A stretch of 64,000 bases of DNA, from NCBI RefSeq assembly GCF_964275005.1, contig NC_092701.1, positions 9,915,453-9,979,452 on the forward strand, written 5' to 3'. Under the pieces are notes generated by a model, which saw only the letters and a program-made list of their open reading frames with translations, was not told the origin of the DNA and made no database searches. The DNA comes from Diadema setosum. Taxonomy: Eukaryota; Echinodermata; Echinoidea; Diadematoida; Diadematidae. Positions 35,282 through 45,612 of this stretch are shown piece by piece (the stretch's first letter is position 1; every line of letters starts with the position of its first letter). The position numbers and the translations under genes were made by a program.

Positions 35282-36967
35282 AATAACAACCGAGCAGAAC
35301 AACCAAGCTCAAGATCAAGTTGATATCTGCACTCAGTACTATGGTATTGTTGTAAACGACCACAACTTTGAGACCAGTGTAATAAATCTCATTGATTGTT
35401 ATTATTGTACTGTGTGATTGACGACTTATTTCGAGGCACATTATAGTTGCGCAAGTAGAAAGAGTTGATTAAATGAATGGTCTGCTAACAATCTGCTGCA
35501 TTTTGAGAAAGTCAACTTTTGACTATATAGAAAAGATCCCAGTCGCAGGGAGGACTTTCGTTCCCTCCATTCAGGGGAAAGTCCCCTGTGACAGTGGGTT
35601 TTAGGATAAGTTTGATGTAAGGATAATAGGATTACATTTTGGTTATATTTGCGGGTAAAATTTATATCTGGCTTAGCGTGCAAAGATTTCATGGGAGCAA
35701 TTGTCGCAAGAAAAATGTTATACAACGAAGTGTATCTTGCTATCATCTCATGCACATTTTGTCGCATCCCTGGTATGAGCTAAAGGTTATGCATGTGAAA
35801 AAAAAGAGAAATCAAAAGGAAATAATGAGCTGGAATCGGTTTCACGAAATGTTTCCTAGAGCAATGAGCAACGATAATTTCATTGAATGCGTTTATTTAA
35901 AGTGAATATATTCATTGTTCACTCAGAAAATATGAATCTCTCTCTTTTTTTTTAATACTAGGAACCTACACAATAGCAAATCGACATGATTACATTAAGG
36001 TGGTATTTGACTAACCAGAGAACGCATGAGAACGTCGTGAATTCGGGGGTTCGATTCAAGTTTGCAAACAATTCTGCACTGTCGCAAATATTTTTTTTTC
36101 AATGCCAAAAGAAGTAAACATGTTCAAAATTCCACAAACAGTTGCAAGCGTTAAAATAGAGCCGTAAGCCTTTGCAAACGATGCAAGACGTGTCGCTGAT
36201 TTTTTATTTTTTTTATTTATTTATTTTTTTTTTTGATTCGCAAAAGCTTGCGAGCGCGTTGCAGACGTACAGAGAAGTCGGCTTGTATGAATTATCACAT
36301 ACTGGTCATATGTCTCAGAACAAGGGTCATCTTGTTATTAATAGCCCTCATAGCTCGTTCTCGGCTGGTCTCCTTCTAGCTGGATGCTGAGGGTTAATCT
36401 CTCAACAAGGTCTAGAAGGAGGTCACACAGGTGCCACTCTGAGATCGTCCTTGAAGGCATGACATCTACATTATGTATTTGCTGCAAGGTGTTTTTCATA
36501 ATAGACCAATGCCTGTGCTCTGCAGTAACTACTCTCTGACCCGAACAGTCTTTCTGTTCTTCTTCTTGTCATCATCTATCTTCCTGTTCTGTTGCACGAT
36601 ACATTTAGCAGCAACAATGTACATTGTAATGCAATATTTTAAAGACAACAGTATACTATTGTGTCTTGTGTCTATTCAGAAATTCATTTCCATATTTTGT
36701 AAATCCAACTTACCAAAGAAAAAAATCGATGGCGGTTTGAAAAAATCTCAAATTCTCTATACTGGGAAAACGTCTTCCTCCTGTACTATTGAGTAAAATC
36801 CATATGTAAATTCGCCTAATGCTGTGCAGGAGTTGGTATAAAAGTCCCTAAACTTCACATTGATCAAAATTGACATGGAACTGTATATGTTATATCGGAT
36901 TAACTTGGTTTACAGTAATGGTCCGATTGCATTGATCATGTGGACCTTACGTCTGCTGGCCATGACC

Positions 36968-37105
36968 AACTTATTATTATTATTATTATTATTATTCATT
37001 CGGCATTTGCAAAACAATACAAGTGATAACAGAGAAACAGAATAAACAAACAAAACACATGAAATCAAAGTGTCAGGCTTTCTCTGTTGAGCTTCCCGAA
37101 GGAGC
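36968..37105 (-). mobile_element. Antisense 3' tail of a LINE/retroposon with (AAT)n end
   Basis: On the minus strand the sequence runs GGCTCCTTCGGGAAGCTCAA, TTGTTTGTTTATTCTG, ATTGTTTTGCAAATGCCGAATG and ends in (AATAAT)n. This is the usual layout of a 5'-truncated LINE 3' UTR with a microsatellite tail. It sits 60 bp before lectin exon 2. Confidence 0.55.
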
Positions 37106-37168
37106 CGGGTTGGAAAAAAGCAATCAAAATCACTAAGACTGTGATGCTGTGAATACACTTTCATCCAG

Positions 37169-37402
37169 GGCTTCTGGTTTGGCTACAACGACCTCAGCAC
37201 TGAAGGCACGTGGGTCTGGAGCGATCATTCTACTCCGAGGTGTCCGTATACCAACTGGCGTCAGGGTCAGCCTGACAATTTGCTGGAAAACCAGGATTGC
37301 GGGAGAACGTTTTACAGCGGGACCACTTCGGACAATGCTAAAGACTGGGCCGATGGCACGTGTGGACGTCAGCAAGAATACATCTGCAAGTTGACATTTT
37401 GA
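37169..37402 (+). CDS. C-type lectin (copy B), exon 2 - intact
   Basis: Encodes the C-terminal 77 residues of the lectin; the stop TGA is at 37,400-37,402. It begins after a TTTCATCCAG acceptor in phase 0, matching exon 1, so the joined protein is 174 residues. It starts GFWFGYNDLSTEGTWVWSD, the WIGL-equivalent and middle strands of a CTLD, then TNWRQGQPDN. The QPD motif in the calcium site usually indicates galactose-type binding. The canonical WND is WAD here. The disulfide cysteines (DC...GTC and YICK) are present, and the protein ends KLTF. The same exon occurs degraded at 55.1 kb. Splicing to 29,540-29,830 is inferred from phase and domain completeness. Confidence 0.8.
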   Translation, partial: GFWFGYNDLSTEGTWVWSDHSTPRCPYTNWRQGQPDNLLENQDCGRTFYSGTTSDNAKDWADGTCGRQQEYICKLTF

Positions 37403-38152
37403 TCTGGCGCAACTTGTGACGTCATGTATCAGTTAGAACAAAAGGAAACTGACCAGAAATTTATAATCATTATAGTATGATATATCATAAGAAACCCTAG
37501 TTATTGAAATTGTCAGTAGTGGTGCCACATAATGTCTTATTCATTCTTTTTTTTTCTATTCCTAATTCTTCTACTCAAAATTTCATTTCATACTTAATGT
37601 CTGTCATGTCAGTTACTCTAACCAAGACCATTTATTTCCCTCTTTATGAAAAAAGAAGAAAAAAACTTTCATCCTGAAACTTTTTCTATTGTACTATTAC
37701 CATATTGTAACTTTAATCATGATTCTATAATTCCCTTGCTGCCCTTAAAAAAAAATACTGAACACAGTGAACTAGATTTAATACGCATTATGTAGTTTTC
37801 TGACATCGTTTGATTCATCACGATGTATACTCTTGAGTTCGTTATGCATAATCTTCATAATCTTCCATAGTGACCGTGTACTAAAGATATTGAATTCGAG
37901 AATCTTCATTCAATTGAGTTGTCACTTGTTTGTTTATATACTTTCATATTGAATCATAATAAATTATGGTCATTCTCTCATAACTGTCACAGTGTATGTA
38001 TTTCGCATGAATGTGTGTTCATCTTGTCTGCCCGTTTTTCTCAAGATTGCAGTGTGCCAATAATGTGCCAATATTCTGACAGCGGTAGCACGACATACTA
38101 ACTAAATGACACATAATACACACAGACACAGACACAGACACACACCGTACGT

Positions 38153-38201
<49 letters not shown>

Positions 38202-38383
38202 TTTATATATATATGTATATTTAGTATATATCATATGTATATTGTAATATGTATAAGTATTACAATATACTTATGATATATACTATATATGCATACATAG
38301 TATATTTCATGTATGTATGTATATATAGTATATATCATATGTATATTGTTATATATATACGTGATATATACATATATATACAT

Positions 38384-38416
<33 letters not shown>

Positions 38417-38858
38417 ACAGAGAGAAAGAGAGAGAGAGATTGCATGAGTGTAAATTTCTTTGAGTGCGCCCCTACAAAAGAACTATCACAAAGTACACTT
38501 GTTACAGATTATTGCATCACTGATTGCCCTCACAATATTGTACGTGCATTATTATTCCAGGACGATCCACTGCAACGCTTGTTCAAGATTCACGTCTGAA
38601 GTTTGTTTTTCACCTTGATTCAAAGAATAATGAACGTTAAACTAAGGCTTCATAATGAAATCATGTGCAGAATAAAACAATCGTTGGCATTTCGTATAGA
38701 TTAAAAAAAAAAAATCAAATCATGTGACTAAGAATGAAAATGACGCCGAGGAAGAAAACAGAAACCTTCGACTTTTTTACTTTTAGAGGCCGACCCCCTA
38801 AATGATAAAAAAGGAAAGAGAGAAATGAACCATTGAAATATAATCAGTTATCAGTACC
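37403..38858. other. Lectin B 3' flank with a long (TA)n tract
   Basis: No gene. The first about 80 bp resemble the sequence after copy C exon 2 (ATGACGTCATG / GTGACGTCATG and AACTGACCAGAA). A TA-rich microsatellite of about 270 bp spans roughly 38,153-38,413, with CA repeats before and GA repeats after it. Confidence 0.6.
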
Positions 38859-39891
38859 CCTATAAAGCCCAAGAAAGGGGGGGGGGGGGGGAGGGGGCAT
38901 TGTTCCCCCTACAATTATTGTCACTCCTACATCCCTGACCCAATTTCAACCAAATTTGGGGATTTTTTTTTCTCAAGTTTTATTGCAAACATTTTGATAC
39001 GTAATTTAGCTCTGTCTGATATTGCTAGTTGCCTTCGCAACCCGAAACTGACGACCATTTCCGTCAGACTTAGCATGTTTTTCTATTTCAGTTTAGGTAA
39101 ACAATAATGATATAGGATACAACGGGGTTTTCTTTGCTGTCATTTGCTGAAGGATCAATATATGAAGTAATACATATAGATGTCAATAACACTAAATTTG
39201 TGTTCTTATTATTTCCTTTATTTTTCATGTCCCATACGGAACAACAATAGATATGATAGAAATAAGTGACAAAACAGCATTTTCGAAAGGCTACCATTTC
39301 ATTTTGTGTCATTTCAAATTTTCGCAGAAATTTTGCCTGCTGATTTTGTTTATCATTATAGATCTACCAACTAAACATTGCAATATAATGGAAATATGGA
39401 ATGTGATACTTATTATATACCTATCCCAAACAATGCGTCATAAGTCTTCTGACCTCATTATAATGATTGTAGCGAATAGCGCACTCACTCACTCACTCAA
39501 GGCTGTGTTGGTCTTGAGAAATGTCCACCATACAAACAATGGTGAAGTTTGCCTTGCTTCTATTTGTGGCAAGTATGAAAATAATTGGTGACCTATATAT
39601 AAAAGACCTATACCGGCGTAAAGCAGTTATAAAGAAAAAAAAAACCACATGACTTCAGCATATTTAAAGAATATTGTATTTCTTTATATTTTGGTGAATA
39701 GCGCCATCAATTGGTGACCTTGTGAAATTTCAAATGTGGGTATGAGTTGCTCTAACCATGTACTTAATAATATGACGGTAATACATCATAAAATAACGAA
39801 GTTACATAGGAGAGGGGGGGGGGGGGGCTCAATGCTTCCCTCCCCCACTTGGGCCTGCATGGAGGGGTCAAAAAAGCTTGGGCTTTATAGG
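38859..39891. mobile_element. 1.03-kb element with 15-bp inverted ends and G-rich subterminal runs
   Basis: CCTATAAAGCCCAAG at 38,859 is exactly inverted at 39,877-39,891 (CTTGGGCTTTATAGG). A run of about 15 G lies just inside the left end, and another G run lies near 39,814-39,828. No transposase is recognisable and no clear target duplication was found, so the superfamily is open. Confidence 0.65.
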
Positions 39892-40790
39892 ATTAAGAAA
39901 GAAATTGCAGGATGATTAGAAACAAGCACAACATAAAGATAACAAGGACTACAATATAACAGAAGACAAAGCAAAAATGAAGCAATATAAGAAAAAATGT
40001 CTTGAGAGCATTATTAAACACACAACAATCGAAGACTTCACATTCATGCAATAGTTTGAAATCAACTGCAACTTAAGTTTCCTGAATGATGAAAGAGTTG
40101 GACTTTGTTTAAAATCTTTGTTTTTATTATTCCACAGATTTAGACCAACAAATCTTATACTCGAAGGAATCTATAATCATTGATAAAACGGAACATATAG
40201 GACTCGCTATATGCTGCACAAATTTAGAGTGCAAAACGTATGGATTTGTTGCAGTGCTATCAACTATTTTACGGAGTGAAGATGAGTTGGAAGCAGGTAG
40301 AGATGGCTAAGCAAAATTAGAAGAGAGAACAGTGACAAAACAGAAAATCGCTTCATCCTGGTTTCAAGTTCTGCTTGAGGAAAAACAATTCTGAGAATAA
40401 ACAGGGGGCGTCCTCACCCATTCTGCTTACCAGAAAATTGAGATGTGACAGCACGAACTATAAATTATACAACTAAATTCAGGAATGGGCTCTCTTTATG
40501 CTTAAATCACAAAGAACAATAATCTATTTGTCAAAGTATTGGTCATTCATTTTGACAGCCTTAGAAATTATAGCAAAGAAATATCATTAAAGAAAAAACA
40601 CCCCCAAGAAAGAAAGAAAGAAAGAAATGATACTGATCGCAGTCCCCAAACAAACTTGTTTTACACATGGTAACTTCAGAAAGAATTCAGGCCAGATTGA
40701 AAAACCACGTTGAGGGCAAGAGGGGTACAATTCCTCCCCTGAGATTGTTTCGTGGTATACCAGCCCAACATCTGAATCTGAGGTTCCTAA

Positions 40791-40827
40791 TAGCATGGAC
40801 CTACAACAATGTTGTAGGTCCATGCTA
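40791..40827. repeat. 37-bp perfect palindrome inserted in unit C
   Basis: Two 18-bp arms (TAGCATGGACCTACAACA and its exact complement) around a single central A. The paralogous site in unit B at 28,559-28,569 reads TTCCTAAATAGG without it, which defines the insertion to the base. Confidence 0.9.
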
Positions 40828-41740
40828 ATAGGAATATATTTTTTATCGTGCTGTGAAATACAGCTGTTCTAGGGAAAGGATCATGAATAACCGTTTAAAC
40901 GACAAGTACAGGCAAAGAGAGAGAGAAAGAATAGGTGGGATGATTAAATTGACGCTGGAGGGGTGTAGATTTCATGGTCTGATTGGAAAAACTTTGTATA
41001 AAAAAGATTTAAAACTTCCACACAACTGGCACTTCTGAAGATTGTCTTCAATACCTTCTGAACGGCTGTCGTGAAAGAATTTTTATCTTAATCGCCATGA
41101 GCGTAAGAAATGTTGATTTTGTTGTATTTTGTTGTAATTGTTTGAACGCTTTGAGTCTACTATCAAAGGGGCGCTGTACAGATAATTATTTATTATCAGA
41201 TTAGTAAGATAGATTCATAGGGAAAGTGTCTCTACATAGTGTTCAGATACTCATTTTTATTTATTTATTTTTATTTTTTTTTAGTCTGAGTGAACAGAGA
41301 ATTGTAACAAATCATTTGGCTAACGAACGATCTTTTGAAACAGACGTTTTGGAAATTATAGAGCACCGTTGTGCCTCATTTCTATTCGTAATATGTTATT
41401 ATCAGAATTGCTTTGTCAACTACGGAGAAGCAAACTTAAATTTTCCTAAAAATGAGGAGGTCTCGTAAGGGTTACATAGATAGAATGATCATTTAAATTT
41501 TGTAGCTAACGCTTCTTACTGCTATGGAAAGAACTAGTCATCGGCACTCTCAACCATTCCTTTCAACTCATCACGTTTCACTTTCGTTTGATAAAAGACA
41601 ATATTTCCATTAGGGAGTATTATTATAATACAGAAGGCTCTGCTGTATCTTTAGTCGTTTTTTCTGCATTATTATCTTGTGATTTTCATCGTGATTGTCC
41701 TCATAATATAGCAATAACGAGAGTTTGACCCGTACCATTA

Positions 41741-42310
41741 AAGGACAAGTTCACCTTCATAAACATAAGGATTGTGAGAATGCAGCAATATTAGTAGAAC
41801 ACATCAGTGAAAGTTTGAGGAAAATTGGACAATCGATGCAAAAGTTATGAATTTTTAAATTTTTTGTGTTGGAACCGCTGGATGAGGAGACTACTAAGGC
41901 TCGTGATGTCATATGAGTACAACAGTATAAAGAAAATGTAAAGAAAATTCAACATAATTCTTTATTTTCACTTTTCTCGCATGATAAAAGAGCACTTGAC
42001 TTGCCTCTTTCTAGAGGCAATGGGAATAATATTACCCATAACATATGTCAGCAACGAGTCAAGGGAATATGTACTTTTTTTCAAAAGATGAAATTTTGTG
42101 AAATTCTCTTTATATTTTCCTTGTATTGTTGCACGCATGTGACATCATACACTGCAGTAGTCTTCTCATCCAGCGGTGACTGCACAAAAGCTTTAAAAAT
42201 TCATAACTTTTGAACGGATTGTCCGATTTTCCTCAAACTTTCAATGATGTGTTTTACTAATATTGCTACATTCTCTCAATCCTTATGTTAACGAAGGTGA
42301 ACTTGTCCTT
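41741..42310. mobile_element. 570-bp MITE with very long inverted repeats
   Basis: The ends read AAGGACAAGTTCACCTTC on the left and the inverted copy on the right. The inverted homology continues for about 190 bp per side with few mismatches, so the element is nearly one large hairpin. TA flanks both sides (41,739-41,740 and 42,311-42,312). The empty site is visible in unit B (CCATTAATGATAAC at 29,286). A TA target suggests Tc1/mariner-type mobilisation. No coding capacity. Confidence 0.88.
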
Positions 42311-42573
42311 TAGTGATAACATATGCCTATAAGGCAAACATATAAAAAAGTTCCTTTCCAAGCATCCCTTATTTGCTTGAAACATACCCTGAGGTGTCTA
42401 TTATTTTGTTGAGAAATGTGGATTTGATTGTTCGAATATTTCTTTTCTTCTTCCAGGATAAGATTCACGCTAAACAGAATCCATGTAGGCCTACCTCGGA
42501 ATATGCTGTGTATCTTTATTCTTAATTTGATTAGCATTTTAAATTTCCCTGTGTTGTATTATTCATCCTACAG

Positions 42574-42692
42574 AAGAAAGCTAAGAAGTTTCTCGAAACC
42601 TAAAACCATGAAGCTGACCATTGCTTTTATCGTGGTCCTGGCGTCCTACATGGCCGTTGGTGGCCAGGCGTTTATCTAGTGGCCGGAGTACT
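42574..42692 (+). pseudogene. C-type lectin copy C, exon 1, first piece
   Basis: 5' UTR and start of exon 1 after the acceptor. ATG 42,608 encodes MKLTIAFIVVLASYMAVGGQ, nearly identical to copy B, followed by a frame disruption and stop (AFI then TAG). The remains of the CCPEYW block follow up to the insertion point at 42,692. The rest of the exon lies at 45,585-45,612 and 47,943-48,119, separated by two inverted-repeat elements. Confidence 0.85.
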
Positions 42693-44960
42693 GGGGTGGT
42701 ATTCTGAGACCGTTTTATCTCTGTTGTAAGTCTGTTGTAACAAATCGGTATTCTGAACACCGTTTTATCTCTGTTGTACAGTCAGACCGCAACGCTGCTG
42801 TTAATGAGCTCAAATCAAAAATTTATCGTACGCGCAGGTTTTTGCGCATGTCCTTCTCAACACCCGAGATCTTGCGAGATAATTCAGAGACAAAGTGCAT
42901 GGTCTACGAGATTCATTTATTGACGACATGAAGATCTACTCTCCGTGACTAATTGACATGATTTGTGAATATTTGATATTAATCAGACCTTTTAATGCTT
43001 ATATCATGTGAAATGAACTTATGATACCGTTATTCTTATCACCGCATCCTACTGACATTTTTTTTTAAACGATCCTAGAACATATTTTGACAAGGCTGTC
43101 TATTTATTGATCACCCGACCCGTTCCAAAGTTAAATCAACTCATTACTGATATCCAACGTTCTAGAGATTCTTGTTATAATAGCACAGTAAGAACTGAAT
43201 TGGTCCCTCGCTTAGAAAACTCTAAAAATTGAAAGTCTCGTCGAGTGAAAATCGTGGAGTGGCAATTTGAGATACATGCATGATCATGACGTGTGCTCTT
43301 AGGATATCATTAGTTAAATTACTCAGCGATGTATACAGTGGAATTAGATTGAATAATTATTGTAATTCACAATAGAGATCCCCAAAGAACTATGTGTGCA
43401 CAATACGTTTTAGATCTTTTATTATTGATTAATAATGAGCCATTCATTAATGCAACAGTTACTGCTAGCTGAGTAAATAAAATCCAAGCCAAAGTTGAGC
43501 TGTCGATCAGAGTGGAGTGTTGTTCTTGTTGTTGACGTGGAGATCTCATCGAACTATTTAGTTCGGTGGGAGATCTTAGCCCGAGCGCGTATACATACAT
43601 CGTGCGCGCGCGCACACACACACACATAGGGTCCTACACTTTTATCTACACACAGAGTATTACTGTATGTACAGCACACGTTTACTGTCCTTCCGTGCTG
43701 ACCAACTGTTTCAACTCTCCACTCAGAGGGAATTAACCAATCAGAAACGCGTATTCGCGGCAAACTGAAATCTCGTCAAAAATTAACTGTACAACGCAAT
43801 GATTTATTCGATCACCTGACCCGTTCCAATAATCAGTCCACATGAAGTCATCATATTTCCATAGTATGATATTTCCTCTTTCATTTCATACCTCTTCGAT
43901 TTTGGTCCACGTTTATTTCATTGTTCTAATGTACCCGCTAAGAAAATAAAAAATATGCAAATTTTATGTTTAATAATTTTCTTGTTCAGTATATTTTATA
44001 TGTCACAACCTTTCAAGTAGTCGGATGTCATCAAAGTGCAACTTTTCAGCTTTTTATCGATGTATTAATCAGGAAGATTGGTAATGTCGTTTAGATTTAC
44101 AGGGACTCAAAAAATATGGTCTTCCAGCTCATTACGTATTCATGTCCGCAAGGTCCATGCATTCGCGTACGATAAATGAGAAGGCTTTTCAGGGTGTTGT
44201 GGTCTGACTGTGTAACTTCTGTTGTAACTAGTGTTTTATCTTGCGCACTCTTTGCCTGCGCATACCATTGTCTTAGGGTATGCGCACGCGCGTAACAGTG
44301 GGCGCAAACCTGAACACCCATTAGATTACACGGTATTCTGAAAACTGTTTTATCTTCTGTTGTAAGTCATGCCCCGTGCAAATTTATGCTTCTGAGATAA
44401 AACAGGGTGGAAGGTGTTTTAACTCCGTTGTAACTTTCGTTTTAACTTATGTTAGATAGTGAGATAATTCATCATCTCAATATTGTGGTATGCGAGTTCA
44501 AAATAAAATGAGATATACAAAAAATAAAAGCAATGTATGCACAGAAAGGCAAAAGATATAGCAGTTTGACAAAATGTAAACTCATTCCACGATACAAAAT
44601 TTGGTAATCAACAGTAACATTGCAAATACATACGCGTTGCATAATCATGCATAGAGATAAAAACACAAACACATGAACAGAAAGGTTACCGGCACCGTCG
44701 GCAGTTTGTTTTAAGCACTGTTCACTTCACAAATATCTTTCAAGATATTAAACATTTTTTTTTTTTATATGATTTCACTATCTTCACCAATTAGGATTCA
44801 TTATCAGTACCTTTGGGTGTTTCAAAAATATTTATTGCTGGGGATGGCACGAACCCTGAGAAAAGTATTAGAATTAAGTCTAAGGTTCCATGATGGAACT
44901 TGACGTGATATTGATCTCCAAGAGATAGCTTGTGAAGATAGTGACAACAACAACAAGAAC

Positions 44961-45027
<67 letters not shown>

Positions 45028-45584
45028 TGGCATTGCAAGGGCTTAACTTAATTTAGAAGCGTCTAGTTCCCCATAAACCATGAAATTTGGGTTCCTCTTA
45101 TGAACGCCAGATATCTTCTTATTTTTCAAACACAATTTCAAATAAAAAGACTCAATCTGAGATAGCTTTGTGAATCCTCTACCGCACCAACTATACGTCA
45201 AAACCGGTAAGAAGGCATAATGATCAAGCTTCTGTTGTAACTTTATTTTATCTCTGGCTCTCTTTACCTGCGCATGCCATTGTCCTATTTGTGCGCACGC
45301 CAGAGAATGAGCGCTTGTTAAAACGCGCAGATCTAAGCAAGGCACATTTGCCCAAGGGAGCAATCTTATTGGTTGAAATGTCTTAGATGCTATTTCTAAC
45401 AATATTTCCTATTGGATATGATCATTGCGATGGGCGTGGTTATCATGACTTACAACACCGTTAAAGCAGTTTTCAGAATACCGATTTACAACTGTTTTAG
45501 CGGTGTTGTAACTCACAGACTTACAACACAAATTATACAACACAAGTTACAACAGAGATAAAACGGTGTTCAGAATACCACCCC
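42693..45584. mobile_element. Inverted-repeat element 1 in lectin exon 1 (2.9 kb)
   Basis: Ends GGGGTGGTATTCTG / CAGAATACCACCCC, followed inward by arrays of GTTTTATCTCTGTTGTAA and GTATTCTGAAAAC-type motifs in opposite orientation at the two ends, probably transposase-binding sites. It carries an internal (AAT)n tract (about 44,977-45,025) and TACCGGCACCGTCGGCAG near 44,688. No transposase frame is seen. A second element is nested in it at 42,779-44,210. It is about 1.46 kb without that insertion and closely related to element 2. The superfamily is not assigned and the target duplication is unclear. Confidence 0.8.
42779..44210. mobile_element. 1.43-kb element nested in inverted-repeat element 1
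   Basis: The left end CAGTCAGACCGCAACGC matches the inverted right end (GTTGTGGTCTGACTG) with two mismatches. Imperfect inverted homology extends to about 60 bp, including TTTATCGTACGCG on both sides. A direct TGTA flanks it (42,775-42,778 and 44,211-44,214), and element 2 shows the uninterrupted site CTGTTGTAACTTCTG at 45,679. The interior is non-coding, with a CG/CA microsatellite near 43,603-43,626 and CGATCACC(T/C)GACCCGTTCCAA motifs near 43,110 and 43,806. Confidence 0.75.
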
Positions 45585-45612
45585 AGGACTGGCTCCTGCT
45601 GTCCGGATTACT
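45585..45612 (+). pseudogene. C-type lectin copy C, exon 1, 28-bp middle piece
   Basis: AGGACTGGCTCCTGCTGTCC and the following GGATTACT match the second 36-bp repeat of lectin exon 1 (GGCTCCTGCTGCCCGGAGTTCTGG type). It is trapped between inverted-repeat elements 1 and 2. Confidence 0.75.

Larger units (their letters stand above)
29831..37168 (+). other. Lectin copy B intron (7.3 kb), filled with repeats
   Basis: Bounded by GTAAGA and a TTTCATCCAG acceptor. It contains a LINE-type 3' tail near 30,160-30,210, a GGTGTTA/TAACACC palindrome cluster (30.3-30.8 kb) and a degenerate minisatellite of about 165 bp (31.4-32.3 kb). Further along are a 24-bp tandem duplication (32,819-32,866), an antisense coding remnant (33.0-33.4 kb), a TTTAGGGTTCCAG repeat block (35.1 kb) and an antisense retroposon tail (36.97-37.1 kb). 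I see no additional exon of the lectin in it. Confidence 0.6.
39948..42573 (+). repeat. Lectin unit C: 5' flank, duplicate of unit B with two insertions
   Basis: Homologous to 27,662-29,518. It carries two insertions absent from B: a 37-bp palindrome at 40,791-40,827 and a 570-bp MITE at 41,741-42,310. It also shares with unit A the stretch around 41,220-41,345 (GGAAAGTG..CTCTACA, GAACGATCTTTTGAAA). It ends at the acceptor ATTCATCCTACAG (42,573). Confidence 0.8.

Noticed and set aside
38153-38413. TA-rich tract as a possible origin or matrix attachment site
   Set aside because: Simple microsatellite; nothing beyond base composition supports a function.
44791-45033. Tyr- or Leu-rich minus-strand frames
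   Set aside because: Translation of an (AAT)n microsatellite.
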